Part shown: positions 1 through 8,718 of the stretch, in pieces
How positions within the stretch are numbered: the first letter of the stretch is position 1
Layout: the number at the start of each line of letters is the position of its first letter
Assembly: GCA_002471275.1 (NCBI GenBank)
Contig: DKPQ01000005.1
Location: 186,001-250,000, forward strand
Length of the DNA: 64,000 nt
From: Flammeovirgaceae bacterium UBA7330
GTDB lineage: Bacteria; Bacteroidota; Bacteroidia; Cytophagales; Cyclobacteriaceae
Direction of reading: 5' to 3'
Position numbers and translations under genes: made by a program
Notes under the pieces: generated by a model
Told to the model about the DNA's origin: nothing
Seen by the model: only the letters and a program-made list of their open reading frames with translations
Databases searched by the model: none

Positions 1-1358
1 TTCAACAAATGCTCTACTGTAGTCTCGATCTGATCAGATATTGAAATGGCTGCTGTGATCTGACCGGTACCACCGCATGTAGGACATTGCTCTTTGGTAG
101 CAATATTAAGCTCAGGCCGAACACGCTGTCTGGTGATCTGCATCAACCCAAACTTGGAAAGCGGAAGAATTGTATGTTTTGATCGATCGTCTTTCATTTC
201 ATTCTTGACACGATCAAATACTTTCTTCTTGTTTTCCTGTCTCCGCATATCGATGAAATCAATGACAATGATTCCACCCATATCCCGCAATCTCAACTGA
301 CGTGCTATTTCTCCGGCCGCCTCCAGATTTACCTTAAGTGCTGTTGTTTCCTGGTCATCTTCATTGTTGGACTTGTTGCCACTGTTTACATCAATGACAT
401 GTAAGGCCTCTGTATGTTCAATGATCAGATAGCCTCCGTTTGAAACACTAACTGATTTCCCGAAGGAAGTCTTCAGCTGCTTTTCAATACCGAAGTGTTC
501 GAAGATTTTTTGTCTACCCTGAAACAATTTGACAATCTTCTCCTTCTCGGGCGCAATGTTGCCGATGAAAGATCTGATGTCATCGTAGTACTCTTTGTCA
601 TCAACCTGGATGCTATCGAAGGATTCGTTGAGCATATCCCGCAGGATGGTGTTGGCCCGATTGATCTCACCAATTACCTTGTCCCGAGGATTTGCTTTCT
701 TCAGTGCTTTCACACCGTCGATCCAGATCTGAATTAAATTCTTAAGGTCTTTATCTAGCTCTTTTACATCCTTTCCCTGTGCTACAGTTCTGATGATCAC
801 ACCAAAATTCTCTGGTTTTATCGAGCTGATTAATCGGCCGAGTCGCTTGCGCTCTCCGGAATCCGTAATCTTTTTAGAAACGTTTACCGTGTTGGAGAAA
901 GGTACCAAAACGAGGTATCTTCCTGCTATTGACAACTCACATGAGAGTCTTGGCCCTTTTGTGGAGATCGGTTCTTTTACCACCTGAACCAGTATCTTCT
1001 GGTTCTTGGTTAAAACCTGGTTGATCTTTCCCAGCTTATGGATATCCGGCTCATGCTTAAATGTATTAAGCTTGGCACTTGTATCTTTTCTTGTTAAAGC
1101 AAGTTTCGTGAACTTGTTTAAGGATTGCACCTGGGGTCCCAGATCCAAATAATGTAGGAATGCGTCTTTCTCATAGCCTATATCGATGAACGCAGCGTTC
1201 AGACCTTGTACCACTTTTTTTACGGTGCCAAGGTATATATCTCCTACATTAAATCTTTCTCCTTCGTCTTCCTGATGGAATTCAACAAGTTGCTTGTTTT
1301 TTAAAAGGGCAATTCGACATCCATTTTGAGTTGAGTTAATTATAAGTTCATTACTCAC
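1..1358 (-). CDS. rng: Ribonuclease G / RNase E family endoribonuclease (3' part outside window)
   Basis: This is a single-strand endoribonuclease that matures rRNA ends and starts mRNA decay in the cytoplasm. About 452 codons are visible; the C-terminus lies beyond base 1. The N-terminal third holds the S1 RNA-binding domain (GDIYLGTVKKV, then GLNAAFIDIGYEKDAFLH). The two catalytic metal-binding aspartates are seen in ALHVIDVNSG and GGIIVIDFIDM, and the zinc-link motif CPTCGGTG follows. I chose the GTG at 1358 because an in-frame TGA lies two codons upstream and no ATG fits before the conserved SNELIIN start. It follows the small AURKAIP1-type gene, the TPR gene and HU on the same strand, an arrangement common in Bacteroidota as I recall it. 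Family assignment is secure; E versus G is by length and lack of an obvious membrane anchor. Confidence 0.95.
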   Translation of the reverse strand, partial: MSNELIINSTQNGCRIALLKNKQLVEFHQEDEGERFNVGDIYLGTVKKVVQGLNAAFIDIGYEKDAFLHYLDLGPQVQSLNKFTKLALTRKDTSAKLNTFKHEPDIHKLGKINQVLTKNQKILVQVVKEPISTKGPRLSCELSIAGRYLVLVPFSNTVNVSKKITDSGERKRLGRLISSIKPENFGVIIRTVAQGKDVKELDKDLKNLIQIWIDGVKALKKANPRDKVIGEINRANTILRDMLNESFDSIQVDDKEYYDDIRSFIGNIAPEKEKIVKLFQGRQKIFEHFGIEKQLKTSFGKSVSVSNGGYLIIEHTEALHVIDVNSGNKSNNEDDQETTALKVNLEAAGEIARQLRLRDMGGIIVIDFIDMRRQENKKKVFDRVKNEMKDDRSKHTILPLSKFGLMQITRQRVRPELNIATKEQCPTCGGTGQITAAISISDQIETTVEHLL

Positions 1359-1373
1359 TACTCAAAATTTAGA

Positions 1374-1463
1374 TTACTTCTTCTTGTGTCGATTCTTTCT
1401 TAGTCTCTTTTTTCGCTTGTGCGTAGCAATCTTGTGTCTTTTTCTTTTCTTACCGCAAGGCAT
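1374..1463 (-). CDS. AURKAIP1/COX24-domain small basic protein (29 aa), putative ribosomal subunit protein
   Basis: This gene is easily missed because of its size. The translation starts MPCGKKRKRHKIATHKRK and ends KNRHKKK: 29 residues, nearly all Lys, Arg and His. It matches the very short AURKAIP1/COX24-domain proteins of Bacteroidota. The mitochondrial relative (AURKAIP1) is the small-subunit protein mS38, and the mycobacterial bS22 sits at a comparable place, so a ribosomal role near the decoding region is a reasonable inference, not shown here. It starts with ATG, lies between the TPR gene and the RNase G gene in the same direction (15 bp before the RNase G start) and is probably cotranscribed with both. 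Confidence 0.88.
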   Translation of the reverse strand: MPCGKKRKRHKIATHKRKKRLRKNRHKKK

Positions 1464-1492
1464 AGTCTTTACTTTTTAATTCAATAATTTTT

Positions 1493-2284
1493 TTAAAGTT
1501 CTTTCAAATATTCTGATGCCATCGCCTTTGTTGCGGCGTCAGCATCCTCGTTGTTCAGTACGCTTTCAAAAAGCTCCTTCCCCTCCTCCTTCTTACCTGA
1601 CTCTGTGAGTGAAACGGCTTTATAAAAAGCTGCTTCATAATCAGCGGAGTCAAGTGCTAATAATTTGTCAAATCGGTCGATGGCCCTTTCATACTGACCC
1701 GACTGTACGGCCAGTACTCCCAGATTCAATATGGCTTCCCGGTTGTCAGGATCCGCTTCTACAATTTCACGAAGCATCATCACACCCTGCATGGGATTCT
1801 CTGATGCCATAAGTGTCATCGCCAATTTGTTTTTCAATGAACTATTCTCCGGTTGTTCTTCTACCAGAGTAGTTAGCAGGTTTCTTGCCTTCGCGGCAAA
1901 TCCAACTGCTTTTTCTCCAAGGCCTCTGCCAGATCCTATTCTATATGCCTGATAGTAAATCAGGGCAGCCAACTGCCTGGCTTCCTCAGAAGCCTCAGTG
2001 GCTAGGATCTTTTCTGCGTATACAGCTGCGCTATCTGTCAACTGATACTGCAAATACTCTTTGGCCAAAGAGTCCGCAAAGTTAATACTAATTTTAGAAT
2101 TTCCACTCTCAGATAGTTTAGCCTTTAATTCAGCAATTCTTTGTCTTGCCGACACATCCAGTTCTATCTCATGCTCCATGGTCATCGAAGACTCGTCGTT
2201 TTCAACGACCACCTTTGGCAACTGAAACAAAAGTATAATCAGAATTACCCCTCCAACCGTTAGAAAAATCTGCTGTTTATTCAT
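1493..2284 (-). CDS. Membrane-anchored tetratricopeptide-repeat protein
   Basis: A 263-residue protein with one N-terminal hydrophobic segment (about residues 6-25, FLTVGGVILIILLFQLP) that probably acts as an uncleaved inner-membrane anchor. It is followed by a charged linker and TPR-like helical repeats from about residue 60 to the end, with typical repeat cores such as AILNLGVLAVQSGQYERAIDRF and EAAFYKAVSLTESGKKEEG. TPR arrays mediate protein-protein contacts; the partner is unknown. It lies 8 bp downstream of the HU gene and 29 bp upstream of the AURKAIP1-type gene, so the four genes HU, TPR, AURKAIP1-type and rng look like one operon. The family placement is clear but the function is not. 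Confidence 0.75.
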   Translation of the reverse strand: MNKQQIFLTVGGVILIILLFQLPKVVVENDESSMTMEHEIELDVSARQRIAELKAKLSESGNSKISINFADSLAKEYLQYQLTDSAAVYAEKILATEASEEARQLAALIYYQAYRIGSGRGLGEKAVGFAAKARNLLTTLVEEQPENSSLKNKLAMTLMASENPMQGVMMLREIVEADPDNREAILNLGVLAVQSGQYERAIDRFDKLLALDSADYEAAFYKAVSLTESGKKEEGKELFESVLNNEDADAATKAMASEYLKEL

Positions 2285-2292
2285 TTTATCCC

Positions 2293-2589
2293 TCAGGCCT
2301 TTTTAAGGTCCTTGCTGGATTTGATCTTCTCAGCAAATATTTTTGATGGCTTAAAGCTCGGCACATAGTGTTCCTCTATCACTATTGCTGTATTCTTGGA
2401 AATGTTTCTGGCTATTTTCTGAGCCCTCTTCTTGTTGATAAAACTTCCAAAACCTCTGACATAAATATTCTCGCCCTGCGCCATTGAATTTTTTACAACT
2501 GAAAAAAATGCTTCAACTGTTACCTGCACATCTGACTTATCAATTCCTGTCTTATCGGAAATCTCATTGATTACATCCGCTTTTGTCAC
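2293..2589 (-). CDS. HU/IHF-family DNA-binding protein
   Basis: A nucleoid protein of the HU/IHF family, 98 residues, slightly longer than the classical 90. The start MTKADVINEISDKTGIDK and the DNA-arm region GFGSFINKKR followed by a variant arm and PSFKPSK are typical. The start codon is GTG at 2589. It probably bends and compacts DNA as a dimer. It heads the minus-strand group HU, TPR protein, AURKAIP1-type protein and RNase G, and is divergent from mutY. The family also includes IHF-like paralogues; I cannot tell which subtype this is. A TAnnTTTG-type -7 element on the minus strand lies at 2635-2642. Confidence 0.9.
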   Translation of the reverse strand: MTKADVINEISDKTGIDKSDVQVTVEAFFSVVKNSMAQGENIYVRGFGSFINKKRAQKIARNISKNTAIVIEEHYVPSFKPSKIFAEKIKSSKDLKKA

Positions 2590-2634
2590 AGTATTTTTTT
2601 ATTTAGGTGATACTTTATAAAGAAATAGGCGGCC

Positions 2635-2648
2635 CAAATTTAATTTTG
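2635..2648. promoter_or_regulatory. Overlapping divergent -7 promoter elements for HU and mutY
   Basis: On the minus strand 2642-2635 reads TAAATTTG and on the plus strand 2641-2648 reads TAATTTTG; both fit the Bacteroidota -7 consensus TAnnTTTG. The two elements share two bases and point in opposite directions, towards HU and mutY. I could not find a convincing -33 TTG for either, so the call rests on position and the -7 match. Confidence 0.4.
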
Positions 2649-2691
2649 CCCGAGTGAAATAAAAAGCTAAAGATCATTTAATAACTAAATC

Positions 2692-3729
2692 ATAGAACAT
2701 AACTTCACTTCTTCACTAATTAGCTGGTACTCAAAAGCTAAAAGAGAGCTCCCCTGGAGATCCACAAAGAATCCTTATAACGTCTGGTTGTCCGAAATTG
2801 TTCTGCAACAAACACGGATCGACCAGGGATTGCCTTACTATCAAAGATTTGTTGAATCTTTCCCCACCGTCACCGCACTGGCAAATGCCAGCGAAGACAC
2901 GGTGTTGAAACACTGGGAAGGCCTCGGCTATTACTCCAGAGCACGAAATCTCCACGCGACCGCAAAATATATCTCTGAACAACTCAACGGTAAATTTCCT
3001 GAGCAATACAATGAGCTGTTGAAACTGAAAGGCGTCGGGCCCTACACTGCGGCAGCCATCTCATCGATCTGCTTTGATGAAGCCGCTCCGGTTATCGATG
3101 GAAACGTCTTCCGGTTTGTCTCAAGGTTCTTTGGTATTTCTGAAGACATCTCCCAGGCAAAAACCCGGAATGTCTTTTTGAAAGTCCTAAATGAATTGAT
3201 TGACAAAGAACAACCAGGGGAGTTTAACCAGGCCATCATGGAATTTGGGGCAACCGTGTGCAAGCCAAGCCCCGATTGTGAGCATTGTATCTTCCGCCAG
3301 GAATGCTATGCATACCAGCATAAGGCGCAAAAACATCTTCCGGTAAAACTGTCGAAGCCCACGATCCAGGAAAAGTATTTTCACTATTTTGTGATCGAAT
3401 GTGAGGGTCGCTTCCTGATGAAGCAGCGAAAGGCATCTATCTGGAAGGGCTTGTACGAATTCCTGCTTTTCGAAGGTGGAAATAACTTAGATTCAAATGA
3501 TTACCCATTTGATCATAACAAAGCAAGATTCATCCAAACCAGTGATAAGTTTCGGCATTTACTCACCCACCGAATCATCTGGTTGCAGTTTTACCATTAT
3601 ACCGTGGGGGAAAAGTACTTCTCATATCTGATGAACGAATTTGATTTACAACCGTATTCCTATGAAGAAGTATTAACTTTGCCGAAACCAAAATCGATCA
3701 TCAACTACTTGCAACAGGTAAGTTTTTAA
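2692..3729 (+). CDS. mutY: A/G-specific adenine glycosylase, apparently with a non-canonical start codon
   Basis: A base-excision-repair glycosylase that removes adenine mispaired with 8-oxoguanine. Visible are the catalytic Glu motif LSEIVLQQT, the helix-hairpin-helix LKGVGPYTAAA, the catalytic Asp in VIDGNVFRF, four cysteines of the iron-sulfur cluster (spacing C-x5-C-x2-C-x5-C) and a C-terminal NUDIX-like MutY_C domain. The frame is open from a TAA at 2686-2688 and encodes the conserved LPWR motif upstream of the first standard start (TTG at 2788). No ATG, GTG or TTG exists between 2689 and 2787, so the true start must be ATC (2689), ATA (2692) or ATT (2719). I use ATA, which gives xEHNFTSSLISWYSKAKRELPWR-like order. 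The first cysteine loop is one residue shorter than the usual C-x6-C. Confidence 0.93.
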   Translation: MEHNFTSSLISWYSKAKRELPWRSTKNPYNVWLSEIVLQQTRIDQGLPYYQRFVESFPTVTALANASEDTVLKHWEGLGYYSRARNLHATAKYISEQLNGKFPEQYNELLKLKGVGPYTAAAISSICFDEAAPVIDGNVFRFVSRFFGISEDISQAKTRNVFLKVLNELIDKEQPGEFNQAIMEFGATVCKPSPDCEHCIFRQECYAYQHKAQKHLPVKLSKPTIQEKYFHYFVIECEGRFLMKQRKASIWKGLYEFLLFEGGNNLDSNDYPFDHNKARFIQTSDKFRHLLTHRIIWLQFYHYTVGEKYFSYLMNEFDLQPYSYEEVLTLPKPKSIINYLQQVSF

Positions 3730-3743
3730 TATAATTTTATAAT

Positions 3744-4190
3744 ATGTCCGGAGTAAATAAAGTAATCATTGTTGGCCGTTTAGGAAAAGAACCAGAAGTA
3801 AGACACCTTGAAAATGGCGCTTCTGTGGCTAATTTTCCTGTTGCAACCTCAGAAGTCTATAAAGATCGAAATACAGGTGAGCGCAAAGAGCAAACCGAAT
3901 GGCACAACGTGGTACTTTGGCGTGGACTTGCAGATGTGGCGGAAAAATACCTGAAAAAGGGTGACATGGTTTATGTAGAAGGCAAGCTTCGCACACGCTC
4001 GTGGGAAAAAGATGGTATCACACGCTACACGACAGAAATTGTTGGGGACAACATGACTATGCTTGGAAATTCCGGAGGTGGAGGTCAGGCATCTGGAGGA
4101 TCTCAACAAACACAGGATAGATATCAGGAAAGCGAATCCCAACCAGTCAATCAACCACAGGAAGACGCCACTGATGATCTACCGTTCTAA
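3744..4190 (+). CDS. ssb: Single-stranded DNA-binding protein
   Basis: SSB coats single-stranded DNA in replication, repair and recombination. The 148-residue protein has the OB-fold from residue 1 to about 105 (start MSGVNKVIIVGRLGKEPEVR, then TEWHNVVLWRGLADVAEKYLKKGD), a Gly/Gln/Ser-rich flexible linker and the acidic partner-binding tip DDLPF. Length and tail are normal for the family. It lies 14 bp after mutY and 23 bp before gldE. The order mutY-ssb-gldE-gldD is a known neighbourhood in gliding Bacteroidota, and the spacing suggests one transcript. Confidence 0.97.
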   Translation: MSGVNKVIIVGRLGKEPEVRHLENGASVANFPVATSEVYKDRNTGERKEQTEWHNVVLWRGLADVAEKYLKKGDMVYVEGKLRTRSWEKDGITRYTTEIVGDNMTMLGNSGGGGQASGGSQQTQDRYQESESQPVNQPQEDATDDLPF

Positions 4191-4213
4191 TTGTTTCACC
4201 AAATCAGCAATTA

Positions 4214-5578
4214 TTGGATACCTCTCTTGACGATCCTTACCCCTCGTTTTTACTGGCATATTTAACAGATCTACCTGTTTCCTTTTTTATTGTCAATGGA
4301 ATCAGCATTCTGGTATTGTTGTTTTTCTCTGGCTTGATCTCCGGATCTGAAGTGGCATTCTTTTCACTGAATCATGATCAAATTTTATCCAGTAAAAGCT
4401 CGGAAAATAGGCAGGACCACCTGATTCACAGACTTGTGCTCAATCCACGAAGACTACTTGCCACCATTCTGATTCTGAATAACCTGGTGAATATCTTCAT
4501 CGTTACCATCTCCACTTTTGCAACCTGGAAAGTTGTGGGGAGTAAAGACGCCGATGGGCTCATCATTATTTTGCTTACTGTCGCTATTACGATCATGATC
4601 ATCTTTTTTGGAGAGATCGTACCTAAGGTCTATGCCAACCATAATAACCTGGCTTTTGCGCGATTCACCGCTCCGCTTTTGTCTATTGCTGATAAAGTGC
4701 TCTTCCCTATCTCCTGGATGTTACTCTCGATTAGCAATGTAATTGAGAGCAGAATTCAGCGAAAAGGATATAATCTTTCTGTGGATGAAATCAATCAGGC
4801 CCTGGAGATCACAGCCGATAAAGAGGTCAGCGAAGAAGAAAAAGGAATGCTGAAAGGCATCGTTAATTTTAGCACCCTTTCTGTGAAACAAGTGATGAAA
4901 TCTCGTATTGACATCACCGCAGTGGATGTAAATACAGATTTTCATGATTTGATGGATCAAATCAATAAGACAGGCTATTCAAGGATACCTGTCTACAATG
5001 AAACCATCGATAAGTTAGAAGGAATACTCTATATCAAAGATTTGCTTCCACACCTGGATATGGGCGAGGAATTTCACTGGCAATCACTGCTAAGACCTGG
5101 TTTCTATGTGCCTGAGAGCAAAAAGATAGATGATCTGTTCAAAGATTTCCAGGAGAAACAAGTCCACATGGCTATCGTAGTGGATGAATATGGCGGTACC
5201 TCCGGACTGATCACACTGGAAGATGTCATCGAAGAAATCGTGGGAGAGATCAATGACGAATTTGATGATGACAATGACATTGCCTACAGCAAGCTCGATA
5301 ATAATACATTTGTATTCGAGGGCAAAACCTCACTTAACGACTTCTGTAAAATTACAGGTCAGGACATCCAGGAATTTGAATCCATCAAAAGTGAGAGTGA
5401 GTCTCTTGGTGGGCTCCTCCTCGAATTGAACAATAAACTCCCGAATGCCGGAGAAAAAATCAAATTCAGGAATTTCCTATTTACCATCGTTGCTGTAGAC
5501 AATAAAAGAATTAAACGCGTTAGGGTATTTATTGGAACTGAGAGCAAAACAGAAACAAGCAAAGACTTTACTGATTGA
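4214..5578 (+). CDS. gldE: GldE, CorC/HlyC-type CBS-domain membrane protein associated with gliding
   Basis: An integral membrane protein of the CNNM/CorC (DUF21) family. The N-terminal 200 residues hold about four hydrophobic helices (for example ISILVLLFFSGLISGSEVAFF and LIIILLTVAITIMIIFFGEIVP). Two CBS domains follow (about 215-330, with SRIPVYNETIDKLEGILYIKD and MAIVVDEYGGTSGLITLEDV), then a CorC/HlyC C-terminal domain (FVFEGKTSLNDF onward). CBS pairs bind adenine nucleotides and the family is linked to Mg2+ or other ion export. Its position immediately before gldD, with overlapping stop and start codons (TGATG), identifies it as gldE, first named in Flavobacterium gliding work. The start is a TTG at 4214; no ATG lies between it and the ssb stop. 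Confidence 0.9.
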   Translation: MDTSLDDPYPSFLLAYLTDLPVSFFIVNGISILVLLFFSGLISGSEVAFFSLNHDQILSSKSSENRQDHLIHRLVLNPRRLLATILILNNLVNIFIVTISTFATWKVVGSKDADGLIIILLTVAITIMIIFFGEIVPKVYANHNNLAFARFTAPLLSIADKVLFPISWMLLSISNVIESRIQRKGYNLSVDEINQALEITADKEVSEEEKGMLKGIVNFSTLSVKQVMKSRIDITAVDVNTDFHDLMDQINKTGYSRIPVYNETIDKLEGILYIKDLLPHLDMGEEFHWQSLLRPGFYVPESKKIDDLFKDFQEKQVHMAIVVDEYGGTSGLITLEDVIEEIVGEINDEFDDDNDIAYSKLDNNTFVFEGKTSLNDFCKITGQDIQEFESIKSESESLGGLLLELNNKLPNAGEKIKFRNFLFTIVAVDNKRIKRVRVFIGTESKTETSKDFTD

Positions 5579-6147
5579 TGAACAGATTTTTCTTATTCTC
5601 CCTAATTATTATTTTTTGTGCTTGCACACCCGACTATCTGCCCAAACCCAAGGGGTACAACAGAATAGAGCTTCCTCCATTTACCTATCAGTCCACACCC
5701 GATTCACTGCCCTACTCTTTTGAGTATTCACAGCATGCCAAATTACTGGATGATACCACCTGGATCTCTGAAAGATATTGGGTAGATATTTATTATCCGG
5801 AGATGGAGGCCAATATCCAAATCACCTACAAACCGGTTTTAAGTTTGGATTCCCTACTCAAGGGGTATTACAGCGATGCCTACAAGCTCACCTTTCAGCA
5901 CAATGTAAAAGCATATGCCATTGACGAAAAGATCATTGAACTTCCCAACGGAAATTTTGCAAGTGTCACAGACCTAGAAGGAGAAGTACCTACACAATTC
6001 CAGTTTCATGTTTCGGATAGTGTAGATCATTTTTTGAGGGGAGCCCTTTATTTTGAGACTGCTACCCAAAATGATTCCCTGCAACCGGTCATCAACTATA
6101 TCAAAACAGATATCCTTCATATGTTGCAGTCTCTTGAATGGAGGTAA
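5578..6147 (+). CDS. gldD: Gliding motility lipoprotein GldD
   Basis: A lipoprotein required for gliding and linked to type IX secretion in Flavobacterium; its exact activity is unknown. The signal peptide FLFSLIIIFCAC ends in a lipobox cysteine near residue 15. The mature part (residues 17-189) contains the conserved stretch PKPKGYNRIELP and YPEMEANIQITYKP seen in the family. I take the ATG at 5578, which overlaps the gldE stop by one base, rather than the TTG just upstream. The coupling implies cotranslation with gldE. It is followed after 20 bp by recG. Confidence 0.9.
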   Translation: MNRFFLFSLIIIFCACTPDYLPKPKGYNRIELPPFTYQSTPDSLPYSFEYSQHAKLLDDTTWISERYWVDIYYPEMEANIQITYKPVLSLDSLLKGYYSDAYKLTFQHNVKAYAIDEKIIELPNGNFASVTDLEGEVPTQFQFHVSDSVDHFLRGALYFETATQNDSLQPVINYIKTDILHMLQSLEWR

Positions 6148-6167
6148 CTTAGCACAAAGGGCAATGC

Positions 6168-8261
6168 ATGGTTAGTTTCTTTGATCGAAAAATCGAATTC
6201 CTCAAAGGTGTCGGTCCGCAAAAGGCTGAACTGCTGAATAAGGAGCTTGGGATATTTAAGTTCAGAGATCTCCTACAATACTATCCTTTTCGCTATGAGG
6301 ACCGCACGAAGTTTTATAAGGTCCGTGAGCTCAATGATTCTTTACAATATGTGCAGCTGATCGGTCAATTCTCACAGTTTCAAACGGTAGGAGTTGGAAG
6401 AAAACAGCGCCTGGTTGGTACCTTTCATGATGATACTGGTGCCCTGGAGCTAGTATGGTTTCAGGGAGTAAAATGGATCAAAAGCCGGTTAACCGTCGGA
6501 GTCCCCTACCTTGTATTCGGAAAACCCACGCGATATGGGAGCAAAATGAACATTGCCCACCCCGAAGTTGAAGTCCTAACAGAAAAAAACAAGGCGGGCA
6601 GCTATCTTCATCCGGTTTACTCCGTCACAGAAAAACTCAAAAAGAAATTTATTGACAGCAAAGCAATCAGTAAGATGATGAAGGTACTGCTGGTAGAGGC
6701 TGTACATCACATTGATGAGACTCTGCCCCAATACCTCATTGACCAGTACCGGCTGCAGGACAAAAAAACTGCACTTATCCAGATCCATTTCCCTAAAGAC
6801 TCAAGGTCGTTGCAATATGCACAATACCGGCTGAAGCTTGAGGAGTTATTCTATGTTCAGCTGAGGTTGCTGATGATGAAGATTTCACGAATGGAGGCTT
6901 ATCCGGGCATTCGCTTCAACAACAGCGAGATGCTCAACAAATACTATAATGATCACCTTCCTTTTGAGCTCACCGGAGCCCAGAAAAGGGTCATCAAAGA
7001 AGCTTACACTGATTTCCGTTCAGGTAAGCAAATGAATCGACTCATCCAGGGAGATGTTGGAAGTGGTAAAACAATGGTGGCTTTTTTATGTATGCTCATT
7101 GCCATTGGGAATGGGACACAATGTGCCTTTATGGCCCCAACAGAAATCCTGGCAGATCAGCATTTCAACAACCTGAAAGAGCAAGCCAAGCCACTGGGCA
7201 TCCGCGTAGCTAAACTCACCGGTTCCTCCAAGCAATCGGAACGAAAGGCACTGGACATTGCCTTGAAGGCCGGTGAAATTCATATCCTGGTAGGTACACA
7301 TGCACTTTTAGAAGACAAGGTTAAATTTGATAAACTTGGTTTAGCCATTATAGACGAGCAACATCGGTTTGGTGTAGCACAGCGTGCCAAATTATGGAGC
7401 AAAAACAAGAGCACCTATCCCCATATTTTGGTGATGACCGCCACGCCCATCCCACGTACGCTGGCCATGACACTCTATGGAGACCTGGATATTTCGGTCA
7501 TTGACGAACTCCCCAAAGGTCGTAAGCCCATCAAGACCTATCACATGACTGATTCCAAACGCATTCAGATGTTCGGCTTCATTGAAAAAGAGATTGAAAA
7601 GGGTCGCCAGGTCTATATCGTTTACCCTTTGATCGAAGAATCTGCCACTTTGGACTATAACCACCTGATGGATGGATATGAGGGCATTTCCAGAAGATAT
7701 CCGAATATGCCGATATCCATCGTTCATGGTCGGATGAAGCCCGAGGACAAAGACTGGGAAATGCAAAGATTCCTTAATAAGGAAACCAAAATCATGGTCG
7801 CAACAACGGTCATCGAAGTGGGGGTGGATGTGCCCAACGCTTCGGTCATGGTGATCGAAAATGCGGAAAGGTTCGGTCTTTCACAATTGCATCAGCTGCG
7901 AGGGAGAGTAGGCCGGGGTGCAGACCAATCCTTTTGTATCCTGATGACAGGCCACAAATTGACTTCCGAGGCAAAAGAAAGAATCCGGACCATGGTAGAA
8001 ACCAATGATGGGTTTCGGATTTCTGAAGTTGACCTGAAACTGAGAGGTCCGGGTGACCTGATGGGCACCCAGCAAAGTGGTTTGATGGATTTGAGAATCT
8101 CTGACCTGGGGAAAGATGGAGAAATTCTTAAACAGGCCAGGTCTATAGCTGTAGAGGTCCTTAATGAGGACCCGGAAATCACACTATCGAAAAATTACCC
8201 GATCAAAAAGCAGATTGAATCTTTGAGTAAGAATGTAATCAATTGGAGTACAATTAGCTAA
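6168..8261 (+). CDS. recG: ATP-dependent DNA helicase RecG
   Basis: RecG remodels stalled replication forks and Holliday junctions. The 697-residue product has the N-terminal wedge/OB region (starts FLKGVGPQKAELLNKELGI), helicase domain 1 with Walker A GDVGSGKT and the DEQH box IIDEQHRFGV, motif III TATPIPRT, and helicase domain 2 with VATTVIEVGVDVPNA and QLRGRVGRG. The C-terminal PGDLMGTQQSG motif is normal. The length is as expected. It lies 20 bp after gldD and 11 bp before a small unknown gene, in one direction. Confidence 0.97.
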   Translation: MVSFFDRKIEFLKGVGPQKAELLNKELGIFKFRDLLQYYPFRYEDRTKFYKVRELNDSLQYVQLIGQFSQFQTVGVGRKQRLVGTFHDDTGALELVWFQGVKWIKSRLTVGVPYLVFGKPTRYGSKMNIAHPEVEVLTEKNKAGSYLHPVYSVTEKLKKKFIDSKAISKMMKVLLVEAVHHIDETLPQYLIDQYRLQDKKTALIQIHFPKDSRSLQYAQYRLKLEELFYVQLRLLMMKISRMEAYPGIRFNNSEMLNKYYNDHLPFELTGAQKRVIKEAYTDFRSGKQMNRLIQGDVGSGKTMVAFLCMLIAIGNGTQCAFMAPTEILADQHFNNLKEQAKPLGIRVAKLTGSSKQSERKALDIALKAGEIHILVGTHALLEDKVKFDKLGLAIIDEQHRFGVAQRAKLWSKNKSTYPHILVMTATPIPRTLAMTLYGDLDISVIDELPKGRKPIKTYHMTDSKRIQMFGFIEKEIEKGRQVYIVYPLIEESATLDYNHLMDGYEGISRRYPNMPISIVHGRMKPEDKDWEMQRFLNKETKIMVATTVIEVGVDVPNASVMVIENAERFGLSQLHQLRGRVGRGADQSFCILMTGHKLTSEAKERIRTMVETNDGFRISEVDLKLRGPGDLMGTQQSGLMDLRISDLGKDGEILKQARSIAVEVLNEDPEITLSKNYPIKKQIESLSKNVINWSTIS

Positions 8262-8272
8262 ATTGAGTAATT

Positions 8273-8713
8273 ATGTCCCCAAGAGATAAGAAATATGCTG
8301 AATTGATCAAAAGACAAATCAGCAAACTGGATAACGAACAGTTTGATTTGGATGCGTGGAAATCTTCCGCCTATGCTGTGATAAAACGGATCTTTGGTGA
8401 TTTCGATCCAAGGCTCAAACAAATTGAGGGGTTGCGGATTGATTATAGTAGCTGGACTTTGAGAGACAGTAGCGCTAAATATAAGCCCATTGAATCCAGC
8501 AAAAATATTGGTCGGGAGATCATGCAAAGCGCCCTGGAGGAAATAGAAGTCTTCGGCATGGATGCTGATTCAAATCATGATTTCGAAAAGTATTTTGACA
8601 AGTCCACACTTCAGGAACTTCAGGATCCAAACACAGATCCTGAAGCCAAAATGAAAATCATCAAAAAGTTGAAAAGATCAGACCTGGAAAAGATCGTGCT
8701 TTCCTTGTTCTAA
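8273..8713 (+). CDS. Hypothetical protein downstream of recG
   Basis: A 146-residue soluble, charged protein with no signal peptide and no membrane segment. It begins MSPRDKKYAELIKRQIS and ends SDLEKIVLSLF; the content is helical with many Lys/Asp/Glu. I do not recognise the family. It starts 11 bp after recG, so it probably shares that transcript. It ends 5 bp from the convergent stop of the small heat-shock gene. The phasing, ATG start and codon use match its neighbours, so I consider it a real gene. Confidence 0.65.
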   Translation: MSPRDKKYAELIKRQISKLDNEQFDLDAWKSSAYAVIKRIFGDFDPRLKQIEGLRIDYSSWTLRDSSAKYKPIESSKNIGREIMQSALEEIEVFGMDADSNHDFEKYFDKSTLQELQDPNTDPEAKMKIIKKLKRSDLEKIVLSLF

Positions 8714-8718
8714 GGGTC

